Source: Phytoactinopolyspora halophila (GTDB taxonomy: Bacteria; Actinomycetota; Actinomycetes; Jiangellales; Jiangellaceae). Taken from it: a DNA stretch of 64,000 bases. Location: NCBI RefSeq assembly GCF_003287285.1, contig NZ_QMIG01000016.1, positions 56,191 to 120,190 on the forward strand, in the 5' to 3' direction. The position numbers and the translations under genes are program-made. The notes under the pieces are model-generated. The model searched no databases and was not told where the DNA came from. It was given only the letters and a program-made list of their open reading frames with translations. How positions within the stretch are numbered: the stretch's first letter is position 1; the number at the start of each line of letters is the position of its first letter. Below, piece by piece: positions 47,772 to 55,866 of the stretch.

Positions 47772-47803
47772 GCTCAAATGAGCGAGATTTTTTCTCAGAT
47801 GTG
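47772..47803. promoter_or_regulatory. Candidate tandem operator for the SorC regulator
   Basis: The divergent promoter region contains GCTCA-AA-TGAGC, a perfect palindrome (47772-47783). It also holds the direct repeat CTCAAATG (47773-47780) and CTCAGATG (47794-47801), 21 bp or two helical turns apart. It sits just upstream of the dehydrogenase GTG and 88 bases before the SorC start. Confidence 0.5.
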
Positions 47804-47891
47804 TACATTACGAGTATGGTCGATCTGGCTATCGCGTCAAGCGTGGAGCCGTGACAAGATTTCGCCGGGGCCAGACGCGAGGGGAGGAGTC

Positions 47892-48860
47892 GTGGCGCAA
47901 CGGGGGCGGCCACCGAAGGAGGGCCACCGCCAGGGTCCGTCGCAGCTCGTGCTCGCCGGCGCGATAGCGCGCCGGCACTATGTCGACGGCTGGTCGAAGG
48001 TGGAGCTCGCCGAGGAGTTCGGGCTATCCCGGTTCCAGGTGGCCCGGATCCTGGCCGATGCCCGGCGCAACGGCTGGGTCCGGGTGGAGATCTCCCTTCC
48101 CGGCAACATCGACGACGAGGCCTCGCTCGCGGTGCAGCGCCAGCTTGGGGTGGGCCGGGCCATCGTCGTGGACGTGCCCGAGCAGTCGGATGCAGCGGTA
48201 CGTGAGGAGCTCGCCGCGGTGACGGCCGAGTTGCTGACCGAGCAGATCCGGCCGGGGAATGTGGTGGGCCTGACGTGGAGTCGCACCATCACGCGCATGG
48301 TCGAGAGGCTCGACCGCCTGGCACCGTGCACGGTGGTACAGCTGGCCGGATCGATCGCCCTGCCGGGTGCCTCGGCCGGGACGGTCGAGCTGGTGCGATC
48401 GGTGGCGGCGGTCGCGGGCGGCGAGTCGCTGCCGATCTATGCACCCCTCGTGGTCGAGGACGCGGCGACGGCGGCCGCGTTGCGTCGCCAGCCGGAGATC
48501 GCGCGCGCGTTGCAGCAGGCCGAGTCGCTCGACGTCGCCGTGGTGGCGCTCGGGCGCTGGGCGCCGGGTTTGTCGACGGTCTGGGACGTGGTCGGTGAGA
48601 GCGAGCGCGAAGCTGGCCTGGCACACGGCGCGCTCGGTGAGTGCAGCGGCCGGCTGTTCGACGCGGAAGGCCGCGACGTTGCTGGCGGGTTCGACGACCG
48701 CGTCGTCGGCGTCACCCTCGATCGCTTGCGGGCGACGCCGGAGGTGGTGGCGATCGGGTACGGCGTACCGCGGGCGGATGCCGTGCGTGCGGCCGTACGC
48801 AGCGGCTTCGTCACCACTCTCGTGATCGATACGGCAACGGCCCGGGGCCTGCTGGAGTGA
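47892..48860 (+). CDS. SorC-family sugar-responsive transcriptional regulator
   Basis: A GTG start behind GGGGAGGAG gives 322 residues. The N-terminal helix-turn-helix covers SKVELAEEFGLSRFQVARILADARRNGWVRVEI (about residues 35-68). The C-terminal effector-binding domain shows NVVGLTWSRTITRMVERL, VVQLAGSIALPG and VVALGRWAPGLSTVWDVVG. SorC proteins bind phosphorylated or free sugars. The divergent dehydrogenase/ABC operon is its probable target, and the intergenic tandem repeat its probable operator. Confidence 0.9.
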   Translation: MAQRGRPPKEGHRQGPSQLVLAGAIARRHYVDGWSKVELAEEFGLSRFQVARILADARRNGWVRVEISLPGNIDDEASLAVQRQLGVGRAIVVDVPEQSDAAVREELAAVTAELLTEQIRPGNVVGLTWSRTITRMVERLDRLAPCTVVQLAGSIALPGASAGTVELVRSVAAVAGGESLPIYAPLVVEDAATAAALRRQPEIARALQQAESLDVAVVALGRWAPGLSTVWDVVGESEREAGLAHGALGECSGRLFDAEGRDVAGGFDDRVVGVTLDRLRATPEVVAIGYGVPRADAVRAAVRSGFVTTLVIDTATARGLLE

Positions 48861-48986
48861 TCTCCCCAGCTTGCGCGGCCACGTTGAGCTGCCGGTGTGA
48901 TCGTCGACGGCTGTGTGCATGTCCATGTAGGCGAGCGTGGATGGCGGCTGTCCGCATAGACATCGGATCTCAAGGCGCCATTGATC

Positions 48987-49015
48987 TTGTCAGGTGCGTC
49001 GCATGCCGATAGTGT
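48987..49015 (+). promoter_or_regulatory. Candidate promoter of the GH95 gene
   Basis: TTGTCA (48987-48992) and TAGTGT (49010-49015) are exactly 17 bases apart and 43 bases before the ATG at 49058. A small GTGT-N6-ACAC inverted repeat overlaps the -10 (49012-49025) and could be an operator. Confidence 0.55.
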
Positions 49016-49057
49016 CCGTTAACACATCCGATGTATCCCCTGGCATGGGAGGGCGTC

Positions 49058-51796
49058 ATGGCTCGTCGAACTCGTGCGTATGCCGGTGTCGCGGTCTTGT
49101 GCGCAGCGCTCGGGCTGTCCGGGATGGTGCCGGCTTCAGCCGACGATCCCGTTTCAGCTACGCCTGCACACGAGCGGGAACTGCCACCACACCGCTTGTG
49201 GTACGAGGAACCGGCAACCAGCTGGGAAGACGAAGGGTTGCCCATCGGCAACGGCCATCTCGGCGGTGTGGTCTTCGGTACGGTGGACGTCGAGCGGGTC
49301 CAGTTCAACGAGAAAACCCTATGGACGGGTGGCCCGGCACCCGGGCGCGATTACACCAACGGCAACTGGACGAGCCCCCGCCCGGACGCGTTGGCAGACG
49401 CTCGCCGGCTGATCGAGGAGAACGGCGAGGTCGAGCCGGAAGCGATCGCGGAGCTGCTCGGTCAGAGCAAGACCGGTTACGGCTCGTACTCTACGTTCGG
49501 GGAGCTGCGGCTCGACGTCGGTGACGTCGGAGCTGTCGACGATTACGTCCGGGATCTCGACATCGACGACGGCGTGGCCTCCGTCGCCTATACCGCCGAT
49601 GGCGTCCGCTACACCCGCGAGTTCTTCGCCAGCTACCCCGATGGCGTTCTCGTCGCGCGGCTCAGCGCCGACGAGCCCGGCGCGCTCTCCGTGGACGTAT
49701 CACAGACGATCCCGGACGGGCGTTCCAACACCGAAGTCACCGTCGACGGCGCGCGGCTGACCGTGGCCGGCAATCTCGACGACAACGGTTTGCGCTTCGA
49801 GTCCCAGGTGCATGTCACGGCGGACGGTGGCACGGTCGGTGCGGGCGAGGAGGCGGTGATGGTCGAGAACGCCGACGCCGTCACCATCGTGCTGGGAGCG
49901 GGCACGGACTATTCGGACGAGTATCCGGAGTATCGGGGTGACGATCCACACGAGCGGGTCACGGACGTCGTCGATGCGGCCGCGGACTCGTCGTATCAGC
50001 AGCTGCGTGACGCACACGTCGCCGATCACCGGGACCTGTTCGACCGGGTCGCCCTGGACATCGGCCAGGAACTGCCGGGCATCCCCACGGATCAGCTGCT
50101 GGACGGCTACGCATCCGGCACGCTTGAGGCGCCGCACGCCCGCTATCTGGAAACGCTGTACACGCAGTACGGCCGGTACCTGCTCGTCGCGTCGTCACGC
50201 CCCGGTTCGCTGCCGGCCAACTTGCAAGGCGTCTGGGCCGAGGGTACGTCCAACCCGTGGAGCGCCGATTACCACGTGAACATCAACCTGCAGATGAACT
50301 ACTGGCCGGCCGAGGTGATGAACCTGGCCGAGACCGCCGGACCACTGCACGAGTTCATCGACGCCCTGCGCGCGCCCGGGCGGGTCAGTGCCGGCGAGAT
50401 GTTCGACGCGTCCGGCTGGGTGGTGCACAACGAGACGAACCCGTACGGCTACACCGGCGTGCACGACTGGCCCACGGCCTTCTGGTTTCCCGAGGCCAAC
50501 GGCTGGCTGAGCCGGCACCTGTGGGAACACTACCTCTTCACCCAGGATGACGAGTTCCTCGCGGACACCGCGTATCCGATCATGAAAGGGGCATCCGAAT
50601 TCTGGCTCGATTTCCTGGTGGAGGATCCGCGTGACGGCACGCTGGTGGTCAGCCCCAGCTATTCGCCGGAGCACGGCCCCTACACCGCCGGTGCGGCGAT
50701 GTCGCAGCAGGTCGTCTGGGATCTCCTGACGACGACGACCGCGGCCGCCGAGGAGCTGGACGTCGACGAGGAGTTCCGGGCGACGCTGCGGGAAACGCTC
50801 GACCAGCTCGACCCGGGGCTGCGCATCGGCTCGTGGGGGCAACTGCAGGAGTGGAAGGAAGACATCGACGATCCGGGCGACCGGCACCGCCACGTGTCGC
50901 ATCTGTACGCGCTGCATCCCGGTAACCAGATCGCGCCGGAGACCACCCCGGAGTACGCCGAGGCGGCGGAGGTGTCGCTGAACGCCCGCGGCGACGGCGG
51001 CACCGGGTGGAGCAAGGCATGGAAGATCAACTTCTGGGCGCGGCTGTTGGACGGTGACCGCGCGCACACGATGCTCCGGGAGCAATTGACCGGCTCCACC
51101 TTGCCGAACCTGTGGGACACGCACCCGCCGTTCCAGATCGACGGCAACTTCGGGGGAACCGCGGGCGTCGGGGAGATGCTCGTGCAAAGCCACGTGGGCG
51201 TGATCGACGTCTTGCCTGCCCTGCCCTCGGCCTGGGCCGGCGGCTCCGTGGACGGGCTGCGGGCGCGCGGCGGGTTCACCGTGGGTGCGAGCTGGCGTGC
51301 GGGCATGCCGACGGAGGTGCGGCTCTCGTCCGACGAGTCCGGCGAGGTCAGCTTGCGCAGCGAGATGTTCACCGCGCCGGTGCGCGTGTACCGCGAGAAC
51401 GGCCGCCCGGTGGAGCATTCCACCGACGGCGACGTGCTGACGTTCGCCACCAGTGCCGGGGCGAACTACCGGATCGTGCCCCAGGTGCGGGTCGACATCG
51501 AGCGGCCGGACGACGCGCGGCGCCCGGGCTCGTCCGTCCCCGTGTCCGTCGAGCTGAGCGCGCCGGATCGGCGTGCGGTGCCGGCAACCGGGGCATCCGT
51601 GGAGGTACCCGACGGGTGGAGCGCCGAGCCGGAGTCGGTCCGGATGCGAGCCGTCCCGCCGCGCGGCTCGGCCACGGCCGAGTTCACCGTGAACGTGCCG
51701 GACGACGCGGCGGACGCGACCCATCCGCTGTCCGTGGAGGTTCGTGCGGACGAGTGGACGATCCGGGTTCCGGTACCGGTGGAGGTCCACCGATGA
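49058..51796 (+). CDS. Secreted GH95 alpha-L-fucosidase with NEW3-like domain
   Basis: ATG 49058 after GGGAGGG gives 912 residues. A signal peptide (AYAGVAVLCAALGLSGMVPASA) precedes the GH95 domain. Motifs are LWYEEPATSWEDEGLPIGNGHLGGVVFG, RVQFNEKTLWTGGPAPGRDY, VNINLQMNYWPAEVMNLAE, SPSYSPEHGPYTAG and THPPFQIDGNFGGTAGVGEM, which carry the Asn, Glu and Asp positions of the family. The last 110 residues form a NEW3-like module (VSVELSAPDRRAVPATGASVEVPDGW). The enzyme would release alpha-1,2-linked fucose or related L-sugars outside the cell. It is next to the SorC/ABC locus but under its own promoter. Confidence 0.93.
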   Translation: MARRTRAYAGVAVLCAALGLSGMVPASADDPVSATPAHERELPPHRLWYEEPATSWEDEGLPIGNGHLGGVVFGTVDVERVQFNEKTLWTGGPAPGRDYTNGNWTSPRPDALADARRLIEENGEVEPEAIAELLGQSKTGYGSYSTFGELRLDVGDVGAVDDYVRDLDIDDGVASVAYTADGVRYTREFFASYPDGVLVARLSADEPGALSVDVSQTIPDGRSNTEVTVDGARLTVAGNLDDNGLRFESQVHVTADGGTVGAGEEAVMVENADAVTIVLGAGTDYSDEYPEYRGDDPHERVTDVVDAAADSSYQQLRDAHVADHRDLFDRVALDIGQELPGIPTDQLLDGYASGTLEAPHARYLETLYTQYGRYLLVASSRPGSLPANLQGVWAEGTSNPWSADYHVNINLQMNYWPAEVMNLAETAGPLHEFIDALRAPGRVSAGEMFDASGWVVHNETNPYGYTGVHDWPTAFWFPEANGWLSRHLWEHYLFTQDDEFLADTAYPIMKGASEFWLDFLVEDPRDGTLVVSPSYSPEHGPYTAGAAMSQQVVWDLLTTTTAAAEELDVDEEFRATLRETLDQLDPGLRIGSWGQLQEWKEDIDDPGDRHRHVSHLYALHPGNQIAPETTPEYAEAAEVSLNARGDGGTGWSKAWKINFWARLLDGDRAHTMLREQLTGSTLPNLWDTHPPFQIDGNFGGTAGVGEMLVQSHVGVIDVLPALPSAWAGGSVDGLRARGGFTVGASWRAGMPTEVRLSSDESGEVSLRSEMFTAPVRVYRENGRPVEHSTDGDVLTFATSAGANYRIVPQVRVDIERPDDARRPGSSVPVSVELSAPDRRAVPATGASVEVPDGWSAEPESVRMRAVPPRGSATAEFTVNVPDDAADATHPLSVEVRADEWTIRVPVPVEVHR

Positions 51797-52112
51797 TCTG
51801 GCCGATCCCGGGCACACCGGCGGCCCGCGCGCGGGCTGTCAGGGCGATGTCAGGGATTCGTCAGGGAGCTGTCGCTGGGCTGTGAAGCGATCATGAAGCA
51901 ACCTTGGGTGCGCGGGGAACGAGGCGCACGAGTCTGGTTCCGGTCAGGGTTTGTCCTCAGTCGGATGATCCGATTCCAGCGCCGAGCCCGGTCGGCCGCG
52001 CCCATTCGGGGGGCATGGGCGCGACCGGCCGGTGAATACACGCGCTCGACTCACCGGCGAACATCGGCTGGACCGGCGAGGGACCGGGCCGAACGAGCCG
52101 GCCTTGACGTCC
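51797..52112. other. Intergenic region with hairpin (51997-52023)
   Basis: This 316-base stretch separates the convergent GH95 and XRE-type regulator genes. It holds an imperfect long hairpin, the core of which pairs CGCGCCCA (51997-52004) with TGGGCGCG (52016-52023), flanked by CCGG-containing arms. It is a plausible terminator for both genes. I see no other gene. Confidence 0.5.
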
Positions 52113-53642
52113 TCAGGTCCACAGCGACTCGCGCCAGGCCTGCCATTCGGTGTCCAAACCGCGCAGGTGGCAGTAGGTGGCGAGGGAGTCGAGCAATCTC
52201 AGTGCAGCGGTGATGTATCCGCGGGTGAGAGCGCGGAGCATGGCGGCGCGCAGGTTGGCGAGCTCGGCATCGAGCATGGAGATCCATCGCGCGCCGTCCG
52301 GTCCGAGCAGGTGCGGCTCGGCGGCAGCGGCCAGCGCCGTGAAATGGCGCAGGTGCTCGCGCTCCACGTGGGCGCGGGCCGGGTGGCGGGTGAGCTGGCG
52401 GGCGGCATATTCCCGGACGAGGCCCAGCATGTCGTAGCGGGCGAATCCCCGCTCGCGGCGCACGAGGCACAGGGAGGCGTCGACGAGCTTGCTGGTCAGC
52501 TCGACGACGACGTCGTGGCGCTCTGTCGTCATGGCAAGTCCGGCGCTCACCGCCCGTGCCGCGGCGATGGTCCACCCGCCCGAGAAGATCGACATCGCTG
52601 CGAAGAAGGTCCGCTCGTCGGCCGTGAGCAGGTCGTAGCTCCATTGCAGGCTGGCGTGCCACGTCTGGTGCCGGTGCGGCGCGGTGCGATCCGTGCCGGC
52701 GAGTATCGCCGATGACCGCGCCAGCTCCATGACGACCTGCTTCACGGTGAGGATGTTGAGCCGGCTCGCGGCGAGTTCGACGGCCAGGGGTATGCCGTCG
52801 ACGTGCCGGCAGATCTGGCGGACGTCGCCGTGTTCATCCGCGGTCGGTTGCACGCCGTGGGCGATGGCCCGGGTGTGGAACATCGTGACGGCATCGTCGA
52901 TGGGCAGCGGCCGTATCGGGGTGACTCGTTCCCCGGAGACGTGCAGCGGTTCCCGGCTCGTGGCGAGCACGTGCAGGTGTGGGCAGCGTTGCAGGAGCTC
53001 TTCGCAGATCGTGGCGGCGTCGTGGACCACGCGCTCGCAATCGTCGAGGACCAGGAGTGCCCGGCGGTCGCCGAGCTGCTCGGCCACGAGGTCGAGCACG
53101 TCGGTGAGGTCCCGGTGCGCGGACGGCCGCGGCAGCCCTGTGGCCGCGGCGACGCCGGCGGCGGGTGCGCGGTCCGGGGGCGAGAGGGAGATCCAGAAGT
53201 GCCCACCGGGAAAGCTGTCTCCCACGGCGTCGGCCGCGGCGATGGCAAGCCTGCTCTTGCCGACGCCGCCGGGGCCGCTGAGCGTCAGCAGGCGGACCGG
53301 AGTCGCGGTAAGCACCTGTGCCGCAGCGGCGAGTTCGGCACGCCGGCCGATGAGCTGGCCGGCCGGAACCGGAGTGGCCGCGGGGATGGGACGGTCGCCT
53401 GCGGTGGTACGGCGTGGGAGACCCCGGGCGGTGTCGATGAAATGTGCGCGCTCGTGGTCGGGGAGCGCGAGCGCCTCGGCGAGCAGCCGGACGGTGAGAG
53501 GGCGGGGAGTGCGCCGACGGCCGCGCTCCAATGCGGCGATCGCGTCGCCACTGAGCCCGGCACGCCGGGCGAGCTCCTCCTGAGACAGGCCTGCGGCGAA
53601 TCGGTGCTGGCGGAGCAGCTCGCCGAAGTCCGTCTGCGGCAT
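52113..53642 (-). CDS. XRE-family regulator with NB-ARC-like ATPase
   Basis: This 509-residue protein starts with an XRE helix-turn-helix (about 1-60, LRQHRFAAGLSQEELARRAGLSGDAIAALERG). An ATPase domain follows with Walker A GPGGVGKS at 123-130, a Walker B-like ALLVLDDCE near 195 and DGIPLAVELAASRL near 290. The C-terminal helical part ends abruptly about 90 residues after the winged-helix region, at RLLDSLATYCHLRGLDTEWQ. Related AfsR/SARP- or LuxR-type proteins are usually longer, with TPR repeats; this one looks like a shortened member. Its target may include the divergent two-component genes. Confidence 0.85.
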   Translation of the reverse strand: MPQTDFGELLRQHRFAAGLSQEELARRAGLSGDAIAALERGRRRTPRPLTVRLLAEALALPDHERAHFIDTARGLPRRTTAGDRPIPAATPVPAGQLIGRRAELAAAAQVLTATPVRLLTLSGPGGVGKSRLAIAAADAVGDSFPGGHFWISLSPPDRAPAAGVAAATGLPRPSAHRDLTDVLDLVAEQLGDRRALLVLDDCERVVHDAATICEELLQRCPHLHVLATSREPLHVSGERVTPIRPLPIDDAVTMFHTRAIAHGVQPTADEHGDVRQICRHVDGIPLAVELAASRLNILTVKQVVMELARSSAILAGTDRTAPHRHQTWHASLQWSYDLLTADERTFFAAMSIFSGGWTIAAARAVSAGLAMTTERHDVVVELTSKLVDASLCLVRRERGFARYDMLGLVREYAARQLTRHPARAHVEREHLRHFTALAAAAEPHLLGPDGARWISMLDAELANLRAAMLRALTRGYITAALRLLDSLATYCHLRGLDTEWQAWRESLWT

Positions 53643-53667
53643 CTGGTCATCTAATGGCCGGAATGCC

Positions 53668-53706
53668 CGTGCTGTCTAGAGGCGGGTTGATCTCCGAGAC
53701 AGCACG
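53668..53706. promoter_or_regulatory. Inverted repeat in the XRE/two-component intergenic region
   Basis: CGTGCTGTCT (53668-53677) and AGACAGCACG (53697-53706) are perfect 10-bp arms 19 bases apart. A second palindrome, GCTGT-GCA-ACAGC (53720-53732), abuts the ATG at 53733. Both share the GCTGT core, so they are candidate operators. Confidence 0.5.
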
Positions 53707-53732
53707 CGAGACGGCATATGCTGTGCAACAGC

Positions 53733-54968
53733 ATGGACGACGGGCGGAGCGAACGGAGCTGGTGGCCGCGTGGACGGGCGGCGGACGCCGTCCTGACCGG
53801 TCTCGTGGCGGCGCTGGTGTTTGGATGGAGTATCGCGGTAGCCGTCGGCGGCGACGCGGACAGCCTCTCCCCGGTGGGGATCCTGATTCTGATCGTCGGT
53901 GTCGGGGCGGTGTACTTCCGGCGCTCGTACCCGGTGCTCGTGGCCGCCGTCACCCTCGCGGCATCGATCACCTATCTCATCGCGCTCGATCCCGATGGGC
54001 CGATCATCGCCTCGTTCGCCATCGCCCTGTACACGGCGATGGCGCAGGGTTTCTTCGCTCCCGCGATGATTCTCGGCGCCGTCGCCGTGATCGGCTCCTT
54101 CTACGGGGAATACAGCACGGATGCCGAACACCTCGGTGATCTGGGCGTGCTGTTCTTCGCCGGGTGGCTCATCGCGATCATGGCGGTGGGCGGCGCCGTG
54201 TACAACCGGCGCAGCTACCTGCGCGAGGCTGCCCGGCGGCTCCGGGATGTCGAGCGGGGCCGGGAGGAGGAAGTGCGGCGGCGGACGACGGAGGAGCGGC
54301 TGCGGATCGCCCGCGAGTTGCATGACGTCCTCGGCCACCACCTGTCGCTGATCAACGTCCAGGCAGGCGCCGCCGTGCACCGGATCGATCACGACCAGGA
54401 GCAGGCCAGCGCGGCGTTGCGGACCATCAAGGAAAACAGCCGGCAGGCGCTACGCGAGATGCGGGCGACGCTCGGTGTTCTCCGGCAGGTCGACGACGAG
54501 GCACCGACCGGGCCACCGCCGAGCTTGGCCCATGTCGACGAGCTGATCGCCGGCTGTGAGGCGGCGGGAGTGACGGTGTACTCGGAGATCGACGACTATC
54601 CGGAGAACCCGCTTCCTCCGGCCGTGGATCTGGCAGGATACCGGATCGTGCAGGAGGCATTGACCAACGTGACCCGGCACTCGGGACATTCCCGGGCAAC
54701 GTCTGCCACGGTACGCATCCGCTACGAGGATGAGGTCCGGCTGGAGATCGTCAACGACGATCCCGGCACGGAACCCATCGACGGCCCGCCGGATCCCGCG
54801 GGCGATGCTGGCGGGCACGGCAGTGGCGTGTTCGGTATGCGCGAGCGTGCCCGGACGCTGGGTGGCGAGCTCGTCGCCGGGCCCCGCCCCGATGGTGGAT
54901 TCCGGGTGAGCGCGCGGCTGCCGCTGCGTCGCGATGAGACGGGACGCGGCTCGGTGGAGCGGGAATGA
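53733..54968 (+). CDS. NarL-type sensor histidine kinase
   Basis: This gene codes for 411 residues from ATG 53733 (an ATG at 53718 is possible, and neither has a clear ribosome site). Four to five membrane helices occupy the N-terminal 160 residues (VLTGLVAALVFGWSIAVAV, ILILIVGVGAVYF, FFAGWLIAIMAVGGAVY). The HisKA_3 domain has the phospho-accepting His in RIARELHDVLGHHLSLINVQ. The ATPase domain shows ALTNVTRHSGHSRATSATV and GSGVFGMRERARTLGG. It overlaps the response regulator (ATGA) and is followed by an MMPL transporter, which is its likely target. Confidence 0.9.
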   Translation: MDDGRSERSWWPRGRAADAVLTGLVAALVFGWSIAVAVGGDADSLSPVGILILIVGVGAVYFRRSYPVLVAAVTLAASITYLIALDPDGPIIASFAIALYTAMAQGFFAPAMILGAVAVIGSFYGEYSTDAEHLGDLGVLFFAGWLIAIMAVGGAVYNRRSYLREAARRLRDVERGREEEVRRRTTEERLRIARELHDVLGHHLSLINVQAGAAVHRIDHDQEQASAALRTIKENSRQALREMRATLGVLRQVDDEAPTGPPPSLAHVDELIAGCEAAGVTVYSEIDDYPENPLPPAVDLAGYRIVQEALTNVTRHSGHSRATSATVRIRYEDEVRLEIVNDDPGTEPIDGPPDPAGDAGGHGSGVFGMRERARTLGGELVAGPRPDGGFRVSARLPLRRDETGRGSVERE

Positions 54969-55630
54969 TACGCGTGGTGCTGGCCGACGATCAGCGTCTG
55001 ATCCGTGCCGGATTCGCCTCGATCCTTGCCGGTGAAGACGGGATCTCGGTGGTTGGGGAGGCAGCGGACGGCGTCGAGGCTCTCCGGCTCACCGAGGAGC
55101 TGCGGCCGGACGTCATCTTGATGGACATCCGCATGCCTGAAATGGACGGGCTCGAAGCGACGACGCGGATCGCTCGGGATGGGAAACTGGCCAGCGTCAA
55201 AGTCGTCATCCTCACGACCTTCGACCTCGACGATTACGTCTACAAGGCGCTGCGGGCCGGAGCGAGCGGGTTCCTGGTCAAGGACACCGAACCGGTGGAG
55301 CTGATTCACGCGGTACGGGTGGTGGCCCGCGGCGACGGGCTGATCGCGCCGTCGGTGACCCGGCGCCTGATCGCCCAGATCGCCAGCCAGGCGTCCCGGC
55401 CCGCCCCCGACATCCACCTCGGGGAGCTGACCGAACGCGAGCGCGAAGTGCTGGTCCTCGTGGCCACGGGGCTGTCGAACGACGAGATCGCCGAGCGGCT
55501 CGTCGTGAGTCCGGCCACCGCCAAGACACACGTGAGCCGCATCATGACCAAACTCGGGGCGCGTGACCGCGCCCAGCTGGTGGTGCAGGCATACGAATCG
55601 GGATTGATCGCACCGGGCTGGCTCGACTGA
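54965..55630 (+). CDS. NarL/LuxR-family response regulator
   Basis: This 221-residue regulator's receiver domain begins MIRVVLADDQRLIRAGF, with phospho-accepting Asp54 in VILMDIRMPEMDG. The C-terminal LuxR-type helix-turn-helix is LTEREREVLVLVATGLSNDEIAERLVVSPATAKTHVSRIMTKLGARDRAQLV. It is coupled to the kinase by a four-base overlap. The MMPL gene follows after 236 bases that contain several repeat elements which could be its sites. Confidence 0.93.
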   Translation: MIRVVLADDQRLIRAGFASILAGEDGISVVGEAADGVEALRLTEELRPDVILMDIRMPEMDGLEATTRIARDGKLASVKVVILTTFDLDDYVYKALRAGASGFLVKDTEPVELIHAVRVVARGDGLIAPSVTRRLIAQIASQASRPAPDIHLGELTEREREVLVLVATGLSNDEIAERLVVSPATAKTHVSRIMTKLGARDRAQLVVQAYESGLIAPGWLD

Positions 55631-55687
55631 TCCGCCCCGTGACTGACCGGCCCGTGATTTGACCGGCCGGTAGGGCAGCGCGGAGAC

Positions 55688-55748
55688 CCGCAACTGCGGT
55701 TGTAGAGCGCGATGCCGGCCCACAACCGGGGATGTACACGATGTACGC
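55688..55748. promoter_or_regulatory. Repeat cluster upstream of the MMPL gene
   Basis: A perfect palindrome CCGCA-AC-TGCGG (55688-55699) overlaps GGTTGT (about 55698-55703), which pairs with ACAACC (55722-55727). The direct repeat GATGTACAC/GATGTACGC (55731-55748, 9-bp period) follows. These are candidate binding sites for the adjacent response regulator. The pattern is by eye only. Confidence 0.4.
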
Positions 55749-55866
55749 CAGGTGTCATCGCCAAGCCGACGACACCGGGGCAGGCGGTGAGCGATCCTGA
55801 ACGACGGTCGCATGTCCAGGCGACTCGTGCCTGGCTGTATCGAAGCGTTCAGGAGGTTGATCGACA

